This document shows, one piece after another, positions 45,544-53,084 of a DNA stretch of 64,000 nucleotides (position 1 is its first letter; every line of letters starts with the position of its first letter). Source of the DNA: DATKNA01 sp963786765 (GTDB taxonomy: Bacteria; Actinomycetota; Actinomycetes; Actinomycetales; Kineosporiaceae). The notes below the pieces were generated by a model, which searched no databases, had not been told where the DNA came from, and worked only from the letters and a program-made list of their open reading frames with translations. Position numbers and translations under genes: made by a program. Where the stretch lies: NCBI GenBank assembly GCA_963786765.1, contig CAWBAJ010000012.1:1-64000 (forward strand), in the 5' to 3' direction.

Positions 45544-45788
45544 TCACCGGACTGTGTTGATCTTCGGTCGAGAGATCGGGGACGTCGCGCAGTCGCGGGA
45601 GCGGAGATAGCAGCAGCCATGTCGGAGCGAGGGTGGCGCCATGGCGCTGACCCGCAGGTTGGTGCGGACGCCGATCTGGGCGCCGAGCATCCCGCCGACC
45701 GGCATGGTGCCCCAGGTGATGAACCGCAAGGTGGCGTTCATGCGCCCCAGGAGTCGGTGTGGGCACGGGCGCTGCCGGAAGCTGAACG
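45544..45788 (-). pseudogene. C-terminal relic of an MFS transporter
   Basis: On the minus strand a short frame reads SFRQRPCPHRLLGRMNATLR, FITWGTMPVGGMLGAQIGVR and then degenerates (SLRHGCCYLRSRDCATSPIS) before stop 45544. The RQR-x-CP-x-LLGRMNA-x-RF-x-WGTMP-x-GG pattern is the conserved loop and helix near the end of many actinobacterial MFS exporters. The final helix is missing and nothing upstream belongs to a transporter, so this is a remnant left by deletion. Confidence 0.6.
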
Positions 45789-45851
45789 GCTAGCCGAGGA
45801 CGTCCTCCGGAGCCCGGTTCCAGATGTCCCTGATCCTCCCTCTGCTGAGAG

Positions 45852-47084
45852 TCATGGCCCCTGTCGGCGCTCACCTTCGAGGTGCGCGACCCGGCGGAGG
45901 ACAGCAGCAGCGCCGTCCTCGCCGCGGATCCGGTGAGGGAGTTCGGTGGCGCGGTCGCGATACATCGATGGGTCGAGGCAAGCGCGCAACGCTTCCGCCA
46001 GGGTGTCGGGCGTCAGCTCGTGCAGTGGCAATGGCTGCGGCGACACGCCGAGACGGTGCAGCCTGTCCGCCCAGAAGGGCTGGTCGACCAGGAAGGGCAC
46101 CGGGACGGCCGGCACGCCGGCGCGCAGCCCGGCCGCGGTGGTGCCTGCACCCGCGTGGTGGACCACGGCGGCCGTCCGGGGGAACAACCAGTCGTGCGGC
46201 ACGTCACCGACGAGCAGGATGTCGTCCCCCGCGGTTTCGAGTTCCGCCCAGCCGGACTGGACGACGGCGCGCACGCCGGCACGCTCGACGGCCGCCGCGA
46301 CGACGTCGTTCAGGCGCTCGTGGCTCCCGGTCATGCTGCCGAAGCCGACGAACACCGGAGGCGGCCCGGCACCGAGGAAGTCGACCAGCAGATCCGGGGG
46401 CCGCCAGCCGGGCGTTCTCGCCGGCCACCAGTACCCCGTCACGTGCACGTTCGGGGGCCAGTCTGCCGGTCGCGGCACCACCGCCGGGCTGAAGCCGTGG
46501 CAGATCGGCCAGTCGTCCGGCGAGGTCACCGTCGGCACGGTGGCGGCGGGCAGGTCGAGCCGGCCGCGCAGCCGCTGCAGGACCTCGGCGTAGAGGGAGC
46601 CCGTCCGCTCGAGCATCGTGCGGCCCGCCACGAGATTCTCGGCCGGCGACAAGTGCCCCTCATCGGGCCAACCGGGTGGCGGGAATTCTCGGGTGGGAAC
46701 CCCTGGTGCCAGATAGACCCCGACGCTGGGGATGCCGAGGCCTTCAGCGACGAGCCGGCCCAGCGGCGCCGGACCGAAAGCCGTGAGCAGGACGTCGGCG
46801 CCGGCGCCCGCAGCAGCCAGGACCCCGTTCCCCAACTCGTCGAGGAACGCGGCGAAGACCGATCGAGCGGCCTGCGGGGAAGGGGCCGCCGTGCGCGCCC
46901 GGACGAGCTCGACGGGGTCGCCGGGCAGAGCCATGTACTCAAGCCCGCACCCGCGCACGAGATCGGCGAACCGGTGGTGCGCGGCCAGCGCGACCTGGTG
47001 GCCGGCCTGCTGCAACCGCCGACCCAGACCCGTGAACGGCGCGACATCACCTCGCGAACCCGCTGTCAGGATCAGAATCCGCAT
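45852..47084 (-). CDS. GT1-family glycosyltransferase (MGT/sterol-glucosyltransferase-like)
   Basis: 410 residues, UDP-sugar-dependent GT-B enzyme. The N-terminal MRILILTAGSRGDVAPFTGL has the typical G-D-x-x-P/F start of this group; the C-terminal half carries PPVFVGFGSMTG, then GDVPHDWLFPRTAAVVHHAG, AGTTAAGLRAGVPAVPVPFL and DQPFWADRLHRLGVSP, the nucleotide-sugar motif. Such enzymes glycosylate small hydrophobic molecules (antibiotics, sterols, carotenoids). GTG 47087 is an alternative start. It lies 43 bases after the MOSC oxidoreductase on the same strand and may share its transcript. Confidence 0.88.
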   Translation of the reverse strand: MRILILTAGSRGDVAPFTGLGRRLQQAGHQVALAAHHRFADLVRGCGLEYMALPGDPVELVRARTAAPSPQAARSVFAAFLDELGNGVLAAAGAGADVLLTAFGPAPLGRLVAEGLGIPSVGVYLAPGVPTREFPPPGWPDEGHLSPAENLVAGRTMLERTGSLYAEVLQRLRGRLDLPAATVPTVTSPDDWPICHGFSPAVVPRPADWPPNVHVTGYWWPARTPGWRPPDLLVDFLGAGPPPVFVGFGSMTGSHERLNDVVAAAVERAGVRAVVQSGWAELETAGDDILLVGDVPHDWLFPRTAAVVHHAGAGTTAAGLRAGVPAVPVPFLVDQPFWADRLHRLGVSPQPLPLHELTPDTLAEALRACLDPSMYRDRATELPHRIRGEDGAAAVLRRVAHLEGERRQGP

Positions 47085-47127
47085 CACGTCCCCCCTTGGA
47101 GCCCGGGGGTTCTCCAGTGCGGGCGCG

Positions 47128-48868
47128 TCACAGGTCGAGGACGAGATCGCCGGTCGGCTGCGCGCAGCAGATCAAGGCATCTCCGTCCTCGGGTCGCTCG
47201 AGCGGCTCGGGGGCATAGGCGAGACTCCCTGAGAGCACCGCGGTGACGCAGGTGTGGCAGACCCCGGTCCTGCAGGAGAAGCGGGTGGGGACGTCGCAGT
47301 CGTCGGCCAGCTGGAGCAAGGACCCTTCGTTCTCGGCCCAGTGAACCGTCAACCCGCTGCGGGCGAACGTGATCTCCGGTCCCGTGCCCGCCGGGCCCGG
47401 CGGCTGGTGTGGCGGGACGACGCGGATGTCGACGACCCCCGGGTTCACGGCAGGGAGCGCGCCGAACAGCTCCGTGTACACGCGTCTCGGTGCCACACCG
47501 CTGTCCTGCAGAGCGGTCCGCATGTCCGCCATGAACGGCGCGGGGCCGCAGACGTAGGCGGCAGCCTGGGCGGGCACGCGGAGCCGGGCGAGCGCGACCG
47601 CGTTCAGCCTTCCGGCGGTGATGCCGGCAGCACTCCCACCGGCGTCGGGCCCCGTGTAGAAGATATGCTCTCGGGCGCCCGGCAGTGCCTGGAGCAGTTG
47701 GTGCGCCTCCTCGCGGAAGGCGTGGTGGGCCGCGTCCCGCGCGCTGTGGATCCACCACACCTCACGGGGACTGCGTGCCGCCACCAGTTGGTGCAGCATG
47801 GCCAGCACCGGCGTCACCCCGATCCCGGCCGAGATGAGCAGCACCGGACCGTCCTCGTCGGTGAGCACGAATTCGCCGCGGGGAGCAGCGACCTCCACGC
47901 TGCTACCGGTGCGCAGCTCCGTGTTGAGGTAGGCACTCACGAGCCCGTGCTCCTCCCGCTTCACGCTGATGCGGTAGTACTCCGCCTCGGGATCCGAGGA
48001 CAACGAGTAGCTGCGCACGGGTGGCGGCTGACCGGCGTCGGCCAACCGCAGGGTCACGAACTGGCCGGCGCGGGGGGCGGGCAATGGGACGCCGTCCGCG
48101 GCAGCCAGATACACCGACATCACCCCTGCGTTCTCCGGCACGAGCTTCTCGACCCGTAACCGGCGGAACCCCGGCCATCCTGGCTGTGGCCCGATGCGGG
48201 AGACCGCGTCGCGGCTGCGCTCGTCGGAGGCGCTGAGCAACTCCCGGAACGACTGCTGCCAACCCGGGCTGAGGGCCGGCACGTCAACCGCCGCCCGGAG
48301 CCGTGGCACGTCCCGCTCGGGCAGGTACAACAGGGCGTCCACGTCGGCGACGCTGAGACCGTGCCGGCCGGCACGGGTCCGGACTATCGAGTCACCGGCC
48401 TGCACCTCGCCCTTCGGTGAGAACGCGCAGGTAGAAGCCGGGACGGTGATGGGCGACGAGCAGGGCGGGTAGCTCCGGCTCCCCCAGTCGCATCCCCACC
48501 CGGAAGCAGGTGACCCGCGGTTGCGTCACCTCGAACTCGGCGCCGCCGATGCGATACCGGTCCCCGATGCACACCTCGTGATCCGGGAGTCCCTCGACCG
48601 TGAAATTCTCCCCGAACTGACCGAAGGTGAAGTCGCTCCGGCCGAAGTAGTTCTCCCAGTGGCGGTACGAGTCGAGTTGGTACACGAAGACGGCACGCTG
48701 TTCGCCGCCGTGACCTGCGAGGTCCCCCTGCCCGTCGCCGTCGACGTTGAGGCGGCGGACCATCCGGGGCCCGTCCACCGGCGCCTTCCAGATGCCGGTG
48801 TGCACCGTCCGGCCCTGCCAGGCGACGTCCTTCGGGAGGCCGACGTTCACCGATTCCAGAACCGCCAC
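47128..48868 (-). pseudogene. MOSC domain/ferredoxin-reductase hybrid with 2Fe-2S domain, one +1 frameshift
   Basis: About 580 residues: a MOSC domain (VNVGLPKDVAWQGRTVHTGI, GDGQGDLAGHGGEQRAVFVY, FGQFGENFTVEGL, PRVTCFRVGMRLGEPELPAL), a 3-alpha segment (SVADVDALLYLPERDV), an FNR-type reductase (VRSYSLSSDPEAEYYRISVK, GPVLLISAGIGVTPVLAMLH, AYVCGPAPFM) and a plant-type 2Fe-2S ferredoxin (PTRFSCRTGVCHTCVTAVLS, ending ALICCAQPTGDLVLDL). MOSC and reductase frames meet near 48414, where GAAGGGCGAGGTG has one base too many, so this is one gene. GTG 48868 follows AGGAGG. The family is related to YiiM plus NO-dioxygenase-like reductases; MOSC proteins handle molybdenum-cofactor sulfur or reduce N-hydroxylated compounds. 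Confidence 0.82.
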
Positions 48869-49042
48869 GATGCTCCTCCTGGCTGCCAGGGACCGGCTGC
48901 TCGTCGGTTCCGATGAGCAGCCGTCCCCGCCAGGCTCGTGCTCCGGCTCCTGGGGTCGCACCTGTGGCAGCCCCTGGTCACGCCCCCGGTTCAGGCAGCC
49001 TGCTGCTGCCACGCCTGTGCGATGCGGCCGAGGGCGTGCCCG

Positions 49043-49582
49043 TCACGCGGTCGACCGTTCCTGCCGCACAGCAGCGATGCCCGCCGCCATGCGTTGCGCG
49101 GCCTCGTCGGGCGGCGTGCGCGACGTATCGATGATCAGGTGGGGCCGGCTCCAGGGGTGGTACTCGCGACCGAGGACGTCGTCCCACGTCGGCTTGACCA
49201 ACCCCTCGACGTCGCTCCCCCGGGTCAGAACGCGCCGGCGGTGCTCGTCGAGGTCGGAACACATCACCTCGACCTCGACGATGCCGGCGCCGGCCTCGGC
49301 GGCGGTGGCGACCCAGCTGTCCCGGGTCAACGCGATCGGGTTGACGCACTCGACGATCACGTCCAGGCCGAGCGCCAGCTGCTCGCTCGCGAGTGCGTAG
49401 GCCACGGCGTACCCCGCAGCCCCGATCGGATGCTCGAGGGACGAGTAGGCGACCACGGCCTGCTCGATCCGGTCGACACGCAGGTACGGGGCCCGGATCA
49501 GCCGCGCCAGCCGGTCGGCAATGGTCGACTTGCCGGCCGCGGGCAACCCGCCGACGACGACCAGGACAGGGGCCCCGCTCAC
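49043..49582 (-). CDS. P-loop kinase-like protein (AAA_33), more distant relative
   Basis: 179 residues. Walker A VVVGGLPAAGKSTIADRLAR, LRVDRIEQAVVAYSS, VIVECVNPIALTRDSWVATA, then HRRRVLTRGSDVEGLVKPTW and HLIIDTSRTPPDEAAQRM. GTG 49582 follows AAGGA at five bases. Related in fold to the three kinases at 41-45.5 kb but clearly different in sequence. It starts 26 bases after the stop of the unknown gene at 49609-50367, so the two are co-transcribed and may act together. Confidence 0.78.
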   Translation of the reverse strand: MSGAPVLVVVGGLPAAGKSTIADRLARLIRAPYLRVDRIEQAVVAYSSLEHPIGAAGYAVAYALASEQLALGLDVIVECVNPIALTRDSWVATAAEAGAGIVEVEVMCSDLDEHRRRVLTRGSDVEGLVKPTWDDVLGREYHPWSRPHLIIDTSRTPPDEAAQRMAAGIAAVRQERSTA

Positions 49583-49608
49583 CTCGTGTCCTTCGTCCCG
49601 GCTTCTCG

Positions 49609-50367
49609 TCAGGCGTCCACCGTGGGCGCCAGAGATCCGGCCCTGATGCGGAGCTCGATCACGACGTCGGTGTCGAGGCCGGCGTCCACGGCGCAGTGCA
49701 GCCCGAGATCGACGATCCGGCCGTCCCGGGGATGGAACTCGGGCGCGTTCGGCGACTGCCCCAGCACGGGCCCCAACCCGTCGAGTGTCGACCACCACAG
49801 GTCCAGCCAGTTGCGATCGGGCCCCACCCTGAAGCTCGCCTCGAGGACGACGGGGCCGTCCGGGAGCGGGTCGGAGCCTGCCAGGTGGTCCGCCACGCGG
49901 TCGTGGATCTCCTTCCGGAATCCCGCCTTGAAGTCGTCCCGCTCCCCCACCGCGCTCGCGGTGAGCGTCATCGCGAGCACCGCCTCGTCGTCCTCCGCCG
50001 GATCCTGCCGGGGCCTCGCGGTCTCGATGCGCAACGAGGTCTCGTCGGCATACCGCTTGCATCCCCAGACCGAGACGATGGGGTAGGGGGTGCGTCCGCC
50101 GAGATGAGCGGTCAGCGGCAGCAGGTAGTTGTCGAGGTCGCGTTCGTCCAGCAGTCGGGCCGCACGGGGCAGACCGACGTCGAAGCGGAGCGCGACCGGC
50201 CCTGAGCAGGCGGCGAGCGGGGGGTCGGTGAGGTGCTCGGAGTAGCTGAGGGACCGCGTCAGGCGGGTGGCCCCCGACTCCCCGCTGCGGTTCCAGTTGG
50301 CCAGCCGCGGGGTCGACCGCAAGGTGATCGGCGGTCCATCGGGCCGTGCGTAGAAGAGGGGTTCCAT
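49609..50367 (-). CDS. Unknown 252-residue protein upstream of a kinase
   Basis: I do not recognise this gene. From ATG 50367 (MEPLFYARPDGPPITLRST) the protein has no signal peptide or membrane helix. Features: ALRFDVGLPRAARLLDERDL followed by DNYLLPLTAHLGGR, then IVSVWGCKRYADETSLRIET and a C-terminal half with VLEASFRVGPDRNWLDLWWS and DGLGPVLGQSP. The DLDNYL-x-P pattern followed by a Lys-Arg strand faintly recalls RusA-like endonuclease folds, but this is weak. The start is uncertain, since no strong ribosome site precedes it. It is divergent from the acyltransferase gene and 26 bases upstream of the P-loop gene. Confidence 0.6.
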   Translation of the reverse strand: MEPLFYARPDGPPITLRSTPRLANWNRSGESGATRLTRSLSYSEHLTDPPLAACSGPVALRFDVGLPRAARLLDERDLDNYLLPLTAHLGGRTPYPIVSVWGCKRYADETSLRIETARPRQDPAEDDEAVLAMTLTASAVGERDDFKAGFRKEIHDRVADHLAGSDPLPDGPVVLEASFRVGPDRNWLDLWWSTLDGLGPVLGQSPNAPEFHPRDGRIVDLGLHCAVDAGLDTDVVIELRIRAGSLAPTVDA

Positions 50368-50514
50368 GAACGTCACCACGACCCTGAGGGATACGGCTGG
50401 GCGGCGGAAGCCTGCTGGCCGCACACCCTACCGGTCCGCCGCGGCACGCATCCGCGGCAAGATCGCCGCCTCCCCGCTCTTGAACGGTTCGGGTGGCCGG
50501 CGAGACCGTGGAGG

Positions 50515-51084
50515 GTGCCCGGGACGAGTGAGGTCGGCGTGCTCGACGGTCTGGTGGCGCGCGTGCTGTCCGAGTACCCCTACCGCTTCTCCCTGGCGAC
50601 GACGGCGCAGGACGGGGCGGACGCCTTCCGGCTGCGCGGGCAGGCCGTCGGCCGCGACGTCGACCGCGACGTCTACGACGACGTGGCGGTGCACGTGATC
50701 GGGTGGCTCGACGGTGAGCCGGTGAGCACCGGCAGGCTCGTCTGCCCGCCACACCCGCTGCCGACGCAGGACGCGTGCGGCCTCGTGGTCGAACCCCGCG
50801 GCCACGTCGTCGACGTCGGGCGCATGTGTGTGGCCGCGGCCTACCAGTCCCATCGCCACGCCGCGTTCATCGCATTGCTGTGCCGGCTCTATCTGGAGAT
50901 GCGCGAGCGCGGGTACGGGACCGCCTGCGGGATGATGTCGCCGCGGGTGCGGCGGCTGATGCGTCAGCTCGGTCTGACCCTCGAGGAACTCGCTCCCGAC
51001 CGCCCTCACCTCGGCGAGGACCGCGCGCCCGTCCGGTTCTCCCTGCTCGCGAACGCGGGGAGCCTGGGTGTTCGCTGGACCTGA
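50515..51084 (+). CDS. FeeM/autoinducer-synthase-like N-acyltransferase (GNAT fold)
   Basis: About 185-190 residues. The core VARVLSEYPYRFSLATTAQD, AVHVIGWLDGEPVSTGRLVC, VDVGRMCVAAAYQSHRHAAF, LLCRLYLEMRERGYGTACGM and SPRVRRLMRQLGLTLEELAP follows the pattern of acyl-ACP-using GNAT enzymes such as FeeM N-acyl amino acid synthases and AHL synthases: an R/G-rich strand with DVGRM, then a helix and the G-Y-G step. GTG 50515 or GTG 50539 could start it; GAGG lies five bases before the latter. Its stop is 13 bases from the stop of the ketosynthase on the other strand. Next to a stand-alone ACP gene, an ACP-dependent acyl transfer is a reasonable guess. Confidence 0.55.
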   Translation: MPGTSEVGVLDGLVARVLSEYPYRFSLATTAQDGADAFRLRGQAVGRDVDRDVYDDVAVHVIGWLDGEPVSTGRLVCPPHPLPTQDACGLVVEPRGHVVDVGRMCVAAAYQSHRHAAFIALLCRLYLEMRERGYGTACGMMSPRVRRLMRQLGLTLEELAPDRPHLGEDRAPVRFSLLANAGSLGVRWT

Positions 51085-51097
51085 CCGCGTCACGCCC

Positions 51098-52330
51098 TCA
51101 CGCCGGCTCCATCACCAGGCACGCGTTGGCACCTCCGAAGCCGAAGGACGTCGACAGCGCCGGGGCCGCTCCGATGGAGCGCGGCTCGCCGGTGACGACG
51201 TCCAGCGCCATGGCGGGGTCGAGGGTGCGAAGGCCGGCGACGGGCGGCACGGTCCCCCGCGCGACGGTCAGCGCCGTCACCACAGCCTCGACCGCGCCCG
51301 ACGCCGCGACCAGGTGGCCGGTCGTCCCCTTCACCGCCGTGACGGGCACCTGCTGGTCGGCGAGCAGGACGCTCAGAGCGCGCGCCTCGGCGAGATCGCC
51401 GACGGTCGTCCCGGTGGCGTGGGCGTTGACCGAGCCGATCCGCTCCGTTCCCAGACCCGCGTCGCGCAGGGCGGCCCGCATGCACTGCACCGCCCCGGCG
51501 CCGTCGGGTTGTGGGGCCACGAGGTGGTACGCGTCGGAGTTCTCGGCGTGCCCGGTGAGCCGCACCAGGATCCTCCGGCCCTCGGCGAGGGCGTCGGAGG
51601 TGCGTTGGAGGACGAGGAACCCCGCGCCTTCGCCCATCACGAACCCGTCGCGGGCGGCGTCGAACGGCCGGGAGGCCAGCTCCGGCTCGTCCGTGCGGCG
51701 GCTGAGAACGCCGAGCTTGAGGAAGGCGCAGACCACCGCGTAGCTGACGAGTGAGTCGTAGCCGCCGACGAGGACGATGTCCACGGCTCCGCGCCGCAGC
51801 AGCTCCATGCCGTGCCCGATGGCTACGGCACCCGACGCGCAGGCCGCGCTGACGCTCGAGGCCGGGCCGGCGATCTGATGACGCAGTGACAGCAGCGACG
51901 GCGCCGCGCTCGGCATGACCACGGTCACCGTGAGCGGGGCGAGCGCCCGCAGGCCACCCGCGAGCAGACGGGCGTGCTGCTCCTCCCAGGTCGCGGCGCC
52001 GCCGAAGCCGACACCGCAGACGACCGCTCGCCGCTCGGGCGCCGGCCAGGGCGGGCCGGTGGAGTCGTCGACGGCGTCCTGGGCGGCCGCGAGGGCGAGC
52101 TGGAGGGCGCGGTCCAGCCGGCGGCGCTCGACGGAAGAGAAGTAGTCGGCCGGCTCGAAGCCCTCCACCCTGCTGACGAGAACGGCGGCGTCCACCGGCA
52201 GCCGCTCGTCCTTGTACGGCTCGGCCGTCGAGCGTGCGGAGCACAGGCTGCGCCACAGCTCGTTCGCCGTCGTCCCGCCGGGTGCCTTGACGCCGACGCC
52301 GACCACCGCGACGTCGGCCCCGGCCGTCAC
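51098..52330 (-). CDS. Beta-ketoacyl-ACP synthase, KAS II/FabF-like
   Basis: 410 residues, condensing enzyme that extends acyl chains with malonyl-ACP. N-terminal VAVVGVGVKAPGGTTANELW, the active-site Cys in SVSAACASGAVAIGHGMELL, His in VNAHATGTTVGDLAEARAL, Lys and His in VKGTTGHLVAASGAVEAVV, and a C-terminal STSFGFGGANACLVME. The Cys-His-His set with Lys is complete, so it should be catalytically active. The GTG start at 52330 overlaps the stop of the upstream gene (GTGA). It is probably not the housekeeping FabF: it lies with a private ACP and methyltransferase, and no malonyltransferase or ketoreductase is adjacent. Confidence 0.9.
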   Translation of the reverse strand: MTAGADVAVVGVGVKAPGGTTANELWRSLCSARSTAEPYKDERLPVDAAVLVSRVEGFEPADYFSSVERRRLDRALQLALAAAQDAVDDSTGPPWPAPERRAVVCGVGFGGAATWEEQHARLLAGGLRALAPLTVTVVMPSAAPSLLSLRHQIAGPASSVSAACASGAVAIGHGMELLRRGAVDIVLVGGYDSLVSYAVVCAFLKLGVLSRRTDEPELASRPFDAARDGFVMGEGAGFLVLQRTSDALAEGRRILVRLTGHAENSDAYHLVAPQPDGAGAVQCMRAALRDAGLGTERIGSVNAHATGTTVGDLAEARALSVLLADQQVPVTAVKGTTGHLVAASGAVEAVVTALTVARGTVPPVAGLRTLDPAMALDVVTGEPRSIGAAPALSTSFGFGGANACLVMEPA

Positions 52331-52995
52331 GGCACCGACCAGTTACCCGCGATCTCGAGCTCCGCGTTCAGGGTGACGGGGTCCGTCAGGGTGCCGAGAC
52401 CGGTCGCGAACATCCGCAGCAGCCGGTGGGGGGCGCCGAACCTGTCGCCGCCGGACACCCGTCCGGCGAACGTCTGCCGCATCTCGCCGGTCAGGGTCGG
52501 CAGCCCCTTGGCGGGCGCGAACACGGCGAGCACGTCCTGCAGCGTCAGCGCGTACCGGGCCACGAGCACCCCGCTCGTGAAGGAGCCGGGGTCCATGAAA
52601 TCGGCCCCCGGGGCGGACCGCTGGAACACGCTCAGCTCCCCCACGATGTCGAGGGCGTGGACGGACTGGTCGAGGACGCGCGCGGTGAGCTTCCCGTCGG
52701 CGCGGACCGTGAACAGCGCGGTCCCCACCGCGGGAGCGTCGCCGGCGAAGAGGTCCTCGCGCTCGAGCCCGGCCACGTCGATGAGGAAGCCGTTGCTGGT
52801 GAACATGTCGCCGGTGGGACCGGACTGGGTGATCCGGCCACGGAACTCCACCACCGACTCCCCCGGCTTCCCGACGGCGACGCCGTGGCCCGCATCGCCC
52901 GCGGCCGGGGCGCTCCTGCCGAGGCCTGCGGCCCCGGCGATGCCCGCGCTGGTGAGGACTGTCCTGCGAGTGGTGCCGGACGACGGCTCCGTCAT
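52327..52995 (-). CDS. Tat-exported protein of unknown function, coupled to the ketosynthase
   Basis: 222 residues. The N-terminus TTRRTVLTSAGIAGAAGLGR is a twin-arginine signal. The mature part is strand-rich with no catalytic motif I know: VVEFRGRITQSGPTGDMFTS, VHALDIVGELSVFQRSAPGA, SGVLVARYALTLQDVLAVFA, RMFATGLGTLTDPVTLNAEL. The even spacing of strands suggests a small beta-barrel of lipocalin, allene-oxide-cyclase or dirigent type. ATG 52995 follows AGGAG. Its stop overlaps the ketosynthase start, so an exported barrel and a cytoplasmic condensing enzyme are made together; it may carry or shape the lipid product outside the cell. Confidence 0.65.
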   Translation of the reverse strand: MTEPSSGTTRRTVLTSAGIAGAAGLGRSAPAAGDAGHGVAVGKPGESVVEFRGRITQSGPTGDMFTSNGFLIDVAGLEREDLFAGDAPAVGTALFTVRADGKLTARVLDQSVHALDIVGELSVFQRSAPGADFMDPGSFTSGVLVARYALTLQDVLAVFAPAKGLPTLTGEMRQTFAGRVSGGDRFGAPHRLLRMFATGLGTLTDPVTLNAELEIAGNWSVP

Positions 52996-53084
52996 GTCCC
53001 GCTCCTGACCCGTGCTGCTGGCACGGTGCTCCGGCCGGTCCGCCGTCGAGGCGACATCTGTCTCGCCGACCGTCACCGCTGAGG

